From: Ryuthela nishihirai
Taxonomy: Eukaryota > Arthropoda > Arachnida > Araneae > Heptathelidae
Assembly: GCA_038380435.1 (NCBI GenBank)
Contig: JAWZYU010000028.1
Coordinates: 21,126,201 to 21,190,200 of the forward strand
Length of the DNA stretch: 64,000 nt
Reading direction: 5' to 3'
Both the position numbers and the translations under genes were made by a program. The notes beneath the pieces are model-generated. The model made no database searches and had not been told where the DNA came from. It saw only the letters and a program-made list of their open reading frames with translations. The first letter of the stretch is position 1. The number at the start of each line of letters is the position of its first letter. Positions 55,629 through 64,000 of this stretch are shown in pieces.

Positions 55629-56444
55629 TACGTAATGGAATGCCTGTCGATATTCGCGAATCTCCGTATTAGCAATCGCGCATAGGAAGCTTCAGAACTT
55701 GCCACATGAGGGCAGCACTGTCCGCTGTAGGCTAACCTTCGCTACCAATATTTTTTCAACGGTAATTATTTGGAGGAAAATTCACAAAAAAAAATAATAA
55801 AAAAATTTAAATCACTTTACCTTTAGTTAAGGTTAATCCATGACTTAATTTTGTAATATATATGCAGAATTCTTTAACGGAATAATTTTACTACATAATG
55901 CTTTTCCCATAGGCACTGGAACTTTACCAATAAACACAAATGAAGTTCATGCTGCAGCACAAATTTACTGTTTATCATAACTCTTTTATTTCAGTGTTGC
56001 TAAAATTTCAGTTCTTAATTATTTTCTTCTGATCTTAAAATCTCACATCAAAGAATATTTATAAATGTATTTGTGCATTTCAAGGATTCTGTTGAATTCT
56101 TAAACGTTCTATCAGAAATATAACAGGAATTGACAACTGAAATATTTATAATTTAAGCATTTTTCTTGAGAGGGGTTTAGAATTCAGCTTGGGTTGTGCA
56201 ACTTTTTCAGTACACTTTACTACCACAATTCGTTAAATATGGTTTTAAAATTTTCTGTATTATTAAATTACAAAGGTTTTTTTATGTGGCTCTCATCATT
56301 ACTCAACAATGAAATAATTTATTTTTGCATAACCTTGGTAGAAATGTTAACAGGGTTAACACTTTTCTCTTTGAACTCAAAGTGGGCAGTACTTTTTTAC
56401 AGCTTTTTCCATAACACTTAAATAAAATAAAAATAATAAATAAA

Positions 56445-56590
56445 TACCCCCTCAAGCAGCTGCTTGCCACAGAGGTCTGACAGGAGCCTGTCAGTTTATA
56501 TGTCAAAGTAGAAGGTCTGAGAGGATGGCAGGACCTCAGCAGAAAAACGACACACACATCCATGCCTTACCCGGGGCTCGAACCCAGGTC
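56445..56590 (-). mobile_element. SINE-B lacking the tRNA 5' half
   Basis: CCCCCTCAAGCAGCTGCTTG through GCCTTACCCGGGGCTCGAAC (reverse of box B). It stops at AACCCAGGTC, before box A. Confidence 0.9.
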
Positions 56591-57205
56591 ACACTGACAA
56601 AATCAAGCTTTGGATATTTCAAGCCCCCACGATCGAGTTTTCGAACAACTGTGACGTTCTATGTTATCTTGTACTGTTCTAACTAGATAACTAGCAATCA
56701 CTGCTAATATTGCTGTCAAAAGTGACACTCTACAGAAGGAATTTATACTGAAAGAATATTGTTGATAATCTAGATTGAAACAGATTTAATTATTAAATTA
56801 AAATAAATTATTACCTTTTCTCTAGCCATATTTTTCAATTAAATGCAATTTTTAATCTCATAGAAATTCGAAGTCAGGTTACCATTGACATAACATGGAA
56901 ATTATTATTTTGTTTGGGCAGTGCAATTCAATTCAGTATGTGTAAAGATATTTATCATTTAAGCTAATAGAAATTACTTTCATTTGCTTACAATACCGAT
57001 GAATTTAAAATATCAGGAATGTTATTTATCAAAAGATAATCTATGAAACATTTTTCAAATTATTCATGTCAACAAACTTATTAAGGTAATTATTAAGACA
57101 AAGACCATTCCTTGCCGACATATTGCTTTCAGCCGCTTGTCTCGTGAATCTAGCTTGGAAGGGATTTGATGAAAACTGATGTTTGTTTTACAAATTTCAC
57201 TTCTG

Positions 57206-57598
57206 CTGGGTTGGGTTGTTTTACCTCTGAGCGGCACTTTTTTGCACACCATGGGCTAAATGGCCAGGTCACATGGACCCCGAAGGCTCAGAGAAGGTTT
57301 GGGGAGGGGACCTACTGGAACAGCTGTTGGGAGACAGATGGTAGTCTCCCGTCAAGGCCATCCAGCGTGTTCTTTAACGTGCACAGGGTATGGCTCTCCC
57401 GCACACGGAGCCACGGCTTATCGTCCCATCCGATGGACGGCCGCCTTTCCAAGCCCATCGGTGTCCCCTACTGACCGTGGGCAGGGCGGGGAATTTTGCG
57501 GAGATAAATCTCAACGCTGACCCAGATGGGACTCGAACCTGAGAACTACAGATTACGAGCCTGGCGCGCTATCGACTGAGCCACCCCCACCCCCTATT
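57206..57598 (-). mobile_element. SINE-A, full length, reverse
   Basis: Tail (GGGTTGGGTTGTTTTACC), body and reversed head (CGCTATCGACTGAGCCACCC). A 7-bp duplication ACTTCTG flanks it (57199-57205 and 57599-57605). Confidence 0.93.
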
Positions 57599-57994
57599 AC
57601 TTCTGTAAAACGGTACACAGCAATATACCATTGTTAAAACTATTCTTTAGAAACTACAACAAATAGACAGAACAAAAAATAACTCGCATATGAACCAATC
57701 CTTATCAGAATCCAATTTTAAAACCAGCGCTAAACAACGTAATAACGTATGTTACAAAGGAACAAGTAGTAAACAAAACAGCGGATCGCCAGCGCCAACA
57801 ACGGGCGAAAACGTAACTATCACTGCTGTCGCTTCACGTCGTGAAATCGGCAGTCATTTCATTACTTGGGCACCGATTTTGATTATGCTGACTACGTTGT
57901 TGTAACTGCTCAACTCGATAATCATAAGTTAGATATTATAAACAACTACTAGAATGACAAATGCTCTCTTAATTCAAAAAAGATCATAATAGAC

Positions 57995-60305
57995 TTTGGA
58001 GTATTTCTTCAATATATTAAAAATCCTTCATTCTTGTGGGAGACTTCAATGCCCACAGTGAACTTTGGGGCAATGAAAACGGCAATTGAAGAGGACAAAG
58101 ATTAGTTGATCTCTTCCATCATTATGATCTTGTACTCTACAACGATAGAACCCCCTACTTTTGCTGACAATTACTCTACTAGTGCTATTGGTTTAGGCCT
58201 AAGTTCTAGAAATTTTCCCTTCCCGCTCTCTTGAGCTGTACACTCATACCAATGGATGAGCGATCACTATCCCATCCTCATCAACTTCAACATCTCTCCC
58301 ACCTCCAACCTTCAAAGAAAATTCTTCATAAACTGGGAAAAACTCAAGTCAGCTCCTGAAAATTGTATTGGCCTCTCCCACCCTGATCAGACACTTAATA
58401 TAATTACTTCGCTTATCAAGCAGAACCCCTTCCACAAAGTACTCACTAAAGGAGGAACAAAATATAACTCATCTATCAACAAACTGATGGATCTCAAAAG
58501 AAGAGCAGAAAGGAAATGCAGAAGAACAAGAAATATTTATCTCACATTGTATTCCGGAAAGCTGTAGCAAAACTTAAGAAAGCTATCGAAAAACAGAGGA
58601 AACAAGATTGGACCGAGTTCTGTCACAATGTCATCATCATCATCCTCAAGCAGCCAGAATATAACAACTGATATATCTTCCTGAGAAATATGGCAAAAAA
58701 TCAAGAGCATAAATAAAACTACAGTTACTTATCCCTGGTATAGTGTACTCCAGGCAAATGAATGAGATGAATTTTCAGGAGCAAACAAATTTCTACATCA
58801 CTTCTCTAACAGTCAAGCGGCTAACAAAGATAGTTCTTACACAAATTTTGCTCAGTTAACAGCTCTCCAACATTCTTTTTTTACATTCCTTTTACAACAT
58901 TTCTTTTCAAGAAACACCATTCTTCAAAATGAAGACCCTCTAATTGAAGAGTTCAAATTTTCGGAACTCATTAATGCACCCAATACAGCCAAAAAAATTC
59001 ATCTCCTGGCCCAGATGACATAGCCTATGCTGTCTTAAAACATCTCTCTACCACAAGCATGCATATTTAACTTCTTACTTTTAATAAATGCTGGGAAGAA
59101 AGAAAATTTCCAAATGATTGGAATAAAGCTTTCATTAATCCCCATCAAAAAACCAAACAAAACTAGCCGTAATATAGAGTCTTACCGGCCAATTACTCTC
59201 TCATCTTGCTTATTAAAAGTTTTTGAAAGAATGGTTTCATACAGACTAAATTATTCTATCAACAAAAACATAACTCGATCAATCAGCATTCCAGGCCAGT
59301 CGGTCAATTAAAAAAAATCTATTGGACCTAGTATCTGATCTCGAAGATTCATACAATAATAAGTTGATTACCATGTGTGTATTCCTTGACATTAAAGGGG
59401 CATATGACACAGTAAACCACAATATTTTGTGTTTTGAAACTCCAACAGCAATAAACTTGCTCATAAATGCTGGTACTTCATAAAACACTTTCTCACTTCA
59501 AGATCTATTCAAATTAAACTTAATACCGTTTCTCAAGAAATTGTTGCCTCTGTTGGCCTTCCACAGAATCAATCTTAAGCCCCACACTATTCAACATTTA
59601 TATTCATGATATAGCTTCATGCATACCTCAAGAAGTCAGCAAATCTCTCTTTTTGCAGATGATATTACAATTTGGATCTCTGGAGATATTTTTAAAAGCC
59701 ATGAAAAACTTCAACGATCTCTTGATATCATTACATCTAAATGCAAACAACGAGATCTTTCTATAGCTACTGAAAGTTCAGTCGTCCACCCTATCACACG
59801 AAAAATATTTAAGAGAACAAATATGCTTTAAAATAAATAACTCTTTACAAATTTCTAAATCTCACCGCTTCCTTGGAATCATTCTTGACAAACATTTGTG
59901 CTGGAAGTTTCATATCAAGAAACTGAAGCAAACAGTTTCACATGATTTATATATACGCTTCGATCGCTTTCTGGCTCCACATGGGGCTCAGACGAAAACG
60001 CTTTGCTAAGAATATTCAAGGCATTAATCAAACCCAAATTAAATTATGACAACTCTCTTCTCTCTAACCTTTGTAACCTTAAGTAATTGGAAGGATTTTG
60101 GATTTTGGAGAGATTCAAACCACAGCTCTTAGACATTGTCTAGGACTACTTCCAGGCACTCCTAATCTCGCCGCGATGGCGGAAGCAGTATGCTCTTCTC
60201 TCTATCACGAGCATAAATTTCAACTGTATCGTACCTATCTTGAAATTAAATTCCGAGTACCTCTCCAACGAGCACCTCTTGAACGACAACGATGTCAGTC
60301 ATAAG
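57995..60305 (+). pseudogene. LINE endonuclease C-terminus and reverse transcriptase
   Basis: Resumes with ILVGDFNAHSELWGNEN (endonuclease Asp/Asn), then SDHYPILINF (catalytic His), SYRPITLSSCLLKVFERM (RT motif), FLDIKGAYDTVNHNIL (catalytic Asp), LFADDITIWI (FADD, about 59652-59663), then HRFLGIILDKHLCWKFHI and LRHCLGLLPGTPNLAAMAEA near the 3' end. Jockey/CR1-like and non-functional: many frameshifts and stops. Confidence 0.9.
58627..58655 (-). repeat. Minute RTE-tail fragment
   Basis: TCATCATCATCATCCTCAAG followed by CAGCC equals the first 25 or so bases of the RTE 3' end on the minus strand. It looks like an extremely 5'-truncated insertion inside the dead LINE. It is short, so chance is possible. 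Confidence 0.5.
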
Positions 60306-60362
60306 AATTTACCTCAGAAATTAATTGAAAAAGTATTTCATCGTAATATTTAATAACATAAG

Positions 60363-60546
60363 TGTCCGTCCCATGGCCGAGTGGTTAGCACGCTTGGCTA
60401 CTGATCTAAGAGACCCGGGTTTAAGGCATGGTTGTGCGTGTTGTTTTTCTGCGGTCTGCCATCCTCTCAGACCTGCTACTATGGCATATAAACTGACAGG
60501 CTCCTGTCAGACCTCTGTGGCAAGCAGCTGCTTGAGGGGGTATTTA
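60363..60546 (+). mobile_element. SINE-B, full length
   Basis: Head GTCCCATGGCCGAGTGGTTA, TTGGCTACTGATCTAAGAGA. Box B is damaged (GGGTTTAAGGC, with a deletion). Body intact to GCTTGAGGGGGTATTTATT. Confidence 0.92.
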
Positions 60547-60559
60547 TTATGTTTTAAAG

Positions 60560-60827
60560 CAGGCGTGTCCAACCTGCGATCCATAAAATCGTAAAGTTTA
60601 CGTGTTTACGACATAAGCTTTCGATATAATTATTGATTTTCAGCGAGTTTTTGATATCCCACTAGTTTTATGTTACCCTTTTTTAATTTTATAATAAAAA
60701 ACATAAGAAAATAAATGAAGTTTTATTATTCATATACATTAACTATATTATATATTTTATGTGCGGCCCAAAACAATTCATCTTCATTCAATGTGGCCCA
60801 GGGAAGTCAAAAGGTTGGACACGCCTG
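60560..60827. mobile_element. hAT non-autonomous element
   Basis: Ends CAGGCGTGTCCAACCT and AGGTTGGACACGCCTG are inverted repeats with one internal mismatch (AAGGTTGG at right). An 8-bp duplication with one mismatch, TTTTAAAG/TTTTAGAG, flanks it. It has GTGCGGCCC-type subterminal motifs. 268 bp. Confidence 0.93.
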
Positions 60828-60835
60828 TTTTAGAG

Positions 60836-61383
60836 TTTTCTGCAAATAATTTTTTCAATAATTGTCAGTTTTGCATGTTTCTTAAGACTTGACTTTGCTG
60901 CTGTTAAATATTCAAGCTTTCTTTGCTCTTTAAATAGCTATCGAATATTGTTCAAAATCGAGATTTACAGAGATTTAAATGAAATTTTAATTTGTGTCTA
61001 CTTTCCTATGTAATGCTTATTTTGCAAATTAGGATCTTCAAATTTGATTCTCCATTGATTTAACAAATGGAATGTTTTCTGTCCATTACCTACATTTTGG
61101 CAATTATTATAAGCGAACTGAAAAATACCGAATTGAACCGGAAAGGACCAGAACGCCTTTCAGAGTTTTCTTTCCCAAAATATTTTCGCTAAATAATGTT
61201 TTTTGAGAAGAACTAAAAATATATATATGCGTTACAAAACATCTTTCCAGTCCGACATAGTTTAATTCAGTGTCAGACATCTTTCGAAAATGTTTTCCTA
61301 CATCTGGGCCTCACCCTTGTCAGTCCAAGTTCCCCACCAAATATTTTAGTTACCAGACGCCACTGAATAGTTGTTTTATTTGT
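60836..61383. other. No recognised gene
   Basis: AT-rich; no exon-like or repeat-end structure found. Confidence 0.45.
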
Positions 61384-61576
61384 ACTGTGTGGCTGAGTGG
61401 TTAGCACGCTTGGCTACTGATCTAAGGGACCTGGGTTCGAGCCCCGGGTAAGGCATGGATGTATGTGTCGTTTTTCTGCTGAGGTCCTGCCATCCTCTCA
61501 GACCTTCTACTATGGCATATAAACTGACAGGCTCCTGTCAGACCTCTGTGGCAAGCAGCTGCTTGAGGGGGTATTT
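61384..61576 (+). mobile_element. SINE-B, full length
   Basis: TGTGTGGCTGAGTGGTTAGC (box A), GGGTTCGAGCCCCGGGTAAG (box B), body, and GCTTGAGGGGGTATTTTA tail. The best preserved plus-strand copy. Confidence 0.93.
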
Positions 61577-62099
61577 TAATTTATGTTATTGTTCTTCATA
61601 TCCCGCAGATAAGCTTTTATAATGAGAAAAAGCATTCGTTTTAAATGACAAAGAAAGAAAAGCAATTATGGAAAACAACATTACGAGAGGGAATTTTATT
61701 TTTATTTTTTGAACATTACGTACAGTTGATGATGATCTCTGAATTAATCAACTTCAGTTTTGAATCACTGTGATCTTTTTATTTGGAGATTTTTCACCGG
61801 CTGACTTCCCATCGCCATTTTCAATGCGTCATCACAGCTTGTTATGTTGGGGACATGTTCTCGTTCGTCTCTCTCAGTTCCTTGAGGCAAGGTACTGGTT
61901 CTGCGTCTCTTGAACACGATTTAAACAACTCCTTTAAAAGACAGACAGGAGTTGATGAGGAGGAAATTAAAAGATTACTCGTCCGTTCCCAAAATCCCCC
62001 ATCGTGCTGCATCGTCTGCGTCCAGTATATCGCACCACGAGGAGTGCGAGAAATTTGTTACCATTTGGTGTTGAGTCTCTATTGGGTCATCGAACGGGA
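61577..62099 (-). other. Chitin deacetylase 3' UTR
   Basis: Non-coding sequence downstream of the stop. On the minus strand AATAAA falls at 61700-61695, about 400 nt after the stop, a plausible polyadenylation signal. The plus-strand open frame at 61783 has no protein character. Confidence 0.55.
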
Positions 62100-62934
62100 T
62101 TATTTCTTGAAAGCGAAATAGTCGCCGGTGGGATCTTCTATCCAGGGATAATTCTGCGGACATTCCATGCACGTGTGTAGACGGATCGTTTCGCCGGGTA
62201 ACTCTCGCGTGCTCAGCGGGCAAGCGTTGGGCAGAGAGCAGAAGGCCTGGCCCTTGACGTCACACTTCTCTTTCCAGGGAGCAAAGTCCCGGATGGAGGA
62301 GAGCTCGGTCGGCGACTGCATCCACTGCAGCACCTGCGTCATGGTGACGAAATAGATGTCGTTCTTCACGAGCACCTCGTCCATCCACTGCACCAAGGCA
62401 TCTAGGTAGTCTTGATTGAGCCTCAGCCATCCCGCGTGGAAGTAGAGACCCAATGGAGCGCGATTGGTGCGATAATGCCTCTCCAGATTGTGATTCAGGA
62501 AGTTGTAGAACTGCTCTCCGGATATGATGTTGCTGCAACTGTCGACCATGGCGCATCCTGCCAGCTCTTCGTCGAAGTTGGGGTCGTCCCTACGATCCAG
62601 TTCATTCATCACCATTTCCCAGACTGCGTGAGATCGGGTGGGACAATTTTGACCATTTCCGTGGCACTTGTGTGGCATGCGGAAATACAGAGTATATGGC
62701 CAGAGGGGAGGATTACTGAGGGGGGCGGTGAGCGTTGAGTCATAGAGGAAAGCCTGCTCCTCCATCATGGAAAACTGACTGTTGCCACCCACACGAAGAT
62801 ACGGAGCCCTGACTCCTACGACGGAGTTATCCGTGATGTTTCCAAACCTTTCGATGATCAGCCTCACTCCGGCCATTTCTTTAGCCCAACTCTCGAGACT
62901 AGCCTCGGTCCAATACTTCTCATTATTACGGTGG
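62100..62934 (-). CDS. Chitin deacetylase (group I), terminal exon
   Basis: Minus-strand last exon: acceptor TTCAATAG (AG at 62936-62935), then a C finishing a split codon, HRNNEKYWTEASLESWAKEM and an uninterrupted frame to TAA at 62100. It covers the second half of the polysaccharide deacetylase (NodB-like) domain. The first His is likely the second metal-binding His of the HSxxH motif, and RAPYLR, FLYDST and LGLYFHAGW match motifs 3-5. CAMVDSCSN and CMECPQNYPWIEDPTGD are typical of serpentine/vermiform-type CDAs. The enzyme removes acetyl groups from chitin in cuticle or tracheal matrix outside the cell. Upstream exons (signal peptide, chitin-binding and LDLa domains, catalytic Asp) lie beyond the window. 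It ends in FAFKK. I cannot separate CDA1 from CDA2 from this exon. Confidence 0.95.
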
Positions 62935-63125
62935 CTATTGAAACAAAGAAAAAAATCCTTGGATTAGAAAAAAATTAAATACATTTACGTTAAATATAGA
63001 GATTAAAGCTATGGAAATTACTAATATTTTAAGTTTTTTGGCTGAGTATAATAGTTAAGTTTTATTCAAATTTTTTTTAGTTCAAGAATCTCTGGTCCTG
63101 CTTGTTTATTTAGCATCTTTTTTAA

Positions 63126-63513
63126 TGGGGGCGGGGGGTGGCTCAGTCGGTAGCGCGCCAGGCTCGTAATCTGTAGTTTCCAGGTTCGAGTCTCAGCAGA
63201 GTCAGCGTTGAGATTTATCTCCGCAAAATTCCCCGCCCTGCCCACGGTCAGTAGGGGACACCGATGGGCTTGGAAAGGCCGCCGTCCGTCGGATGGGACG
63301 TTAAGCCGTGGCCCCGTCTGTGGGAGAACCATACCCTGTGCACGTTAAAGAACACGCTGTATGGCCTTGACGGGAGGCTACCATCTGTCTCCCAACAGCT
63401 GTTCCAGTGGGTCCCCTCCCCTAACTTTCTCTGAGCCTTCGGGGTCCATGTGACCTGGCCATTTAGCCCATGGTGTGCAAAAAAGCGCCGCTCAGAGGTA
63501 AAACAACCCAACC
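63126..63513 (+). mobile_element. SINE-A, full length
   Basis: Complete copy with box A GGCTCAGTCGGTAGC and box B GGTTCGAGTCTC. A 12-bp duplication, CATCTTTTTTAA, flanks it (63114-63125 and 63514-63525). Confidence 0.95.
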
Positions 63514-63815
63514 CATCTTTTTTAAAGTAACTGAGAGGCTCGCTATGAAAGAGAACAGCGAAGACTTAGAAACTTCAACTTGTCATGTTTCTTCGTATGT
63601 AGAGTATGTTTTGGAGTTTTATCCGATTTCATTCTCCCCCCCCCCCCACCGAACAATGGATTTAAGCAGTCGAGTTAAACTCGAACACTGTGAAAAAATA
63701 TGAATTACATAATAGTATGTTGCTTTTCTCTTATTAAAGAAAAGATTAAATTAGTGTACTGTTGATTTGTTTGAGTTTGTCATTTGCCAATACTACAAAG
63801 ACAAAAATAAGAGGG

Positions 63816-64000
63816 TTGTTGGGTTGTTACCTCTGAGCGGCACTTTTTTGCACACCATGGGCTAAATGGCCAGGTCACATGGACCCCGAAGGCTCAGAGA
63901 AGGTTCGGGAGGGGACCCACTGAACCAGCTGTTGGGAGACAGATGGTAGCCTCCCGTCAAGGCCATCCAGCGTGTTCTTTAACGTGCACAGGGTATGACT
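63816..64000 (-). mobile_element. SINE-A, cut by window edge
   Basis: Reverse copy starting at GTTGGGTTGTTACCTCTGAG and continuing past the right boundary. It is opposite in orientation to the 63126 copy, about 300 bp away. Confidence 0.93.

Larger units (their letters stand above)
55629..57994. other. 2.4 kb insertion within the dead LINE
   Basis: The LINE endonuclease is split by this segment, which carries SINE-B (56445) and SINE-A (57206). The rest is AT-rich DNA. A 71-codon frame at 57690 (TSSKQNSGSPAPTTGENV) has no recognisable family. Whether the segment is one insertion or several is not resolved. Confidence 0.55.
62935..64000 (-). other. Chitin deacetylase intron (partial)
   Basis: From the acceptor at 62935 to the window edge there is no further exon I can recognise. 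It contains SINE-A at 63126 and at 63816 and a C run at 63637-63648. The T/A-rich stretch before the acceptor (62937-62990) would serve as polypyrimidine tract. Confidence 0.7.

Noticed and set aside
62260..62738. ORFs of about 100 codons on both strands within 62260-62738
   Set aside because: They are shadows of the chitin deacetylase exon in other frames.
10559..63511. ORFs of the CFTSE(R/Q)(H/R)FFAHHGLNGQ type on several strands
   Set aside because: They are antisense translations of SINE-A copies.

Overview
This is a repeat-dense, AT-rich stretch of an animal nuclear genome, with no bacterial-style gene organisation. The host gene fragments (arthropod-type group I chitin deacetylase, V-ATPase subunit H) point to an arthropod. 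The long TE-filled introns and abundant tRNA-derived SINEs would suit a chelicerate such as a spider, scorpion or horseshoe crab, but the sequence alone does not prove that.

Three host genes can be supported. (1) A two-exon serine/threonine kinase on the minus strand (exon 1 at 26248-25022, exon 2 at 22805-22674), joined by a phase-0 intron full of mobile elements. (2) The last two coding exons of V-ATPase subunit H on the plus strand (36952-37065 and 43600-43660), separated by a 6.5 kb intron holding Tc1, mariner-like, hAT and SINE insertions. (3) The 3'-terminal exon of a chitin deacetylase on the minus strand (62934-62100); its other exons lie beyond the right edge. These genes look unrelated and do not form a pathway.

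Nearly everything else is mobile or repetitive DNA. 1-13300: a diverged family of roughly 3 kb repeated units, broken by a solo LTR, six SINE-A copies and a decayed RTE-clade LINE (copy A). 13466-20240: a hAT transposase pseudogene (copy A) split by a near-intact RTE LINE (copy B) with an 11-bp target-site duplication. At its 5' end this LINE carries an inverted copy of about 530 bp of the DNA just upstream of its own insertion site. 22674-26460: the kinase gene. 26461-33735: palindromic mariner MITEs, a cryptic 290-bp tandem repeat, hAT copy B, and several perfect or near-perfect hairpins. 36952-44126: the end of the V-ATPase H gene. 44360-45579: a full-length dead Tc1. 46283-48395: tandem repeats, including a 13-copy minisatellite of about 100 bp. 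51395-60305: a dead Jockey/CR1-like LINE spread over more than 8 kb by nested insertions (a Mutator-like element with subrepeat TIRs, RTE fragments, SINEs). 60363-64000: SINEs, a hAT MITE and the chitin deacetylase 3' end.

Family names used here. SINE-A: a tRNA-derived SINE of about 390 bp with a tRNA(Met)-like head and a strongly conserved central domain (about 18 copies or fragments). SINE-B: a second tRNA-headed SINE of about 190 bp ending in a GGGGGTATTT-type tail (9 copies). SINE-C and SINE-D: smaller tRNA-like families. Several SINE, LINE, hAT and Tc1 copies keep exact target-site duplications, so their borders are reliable to a few bases.
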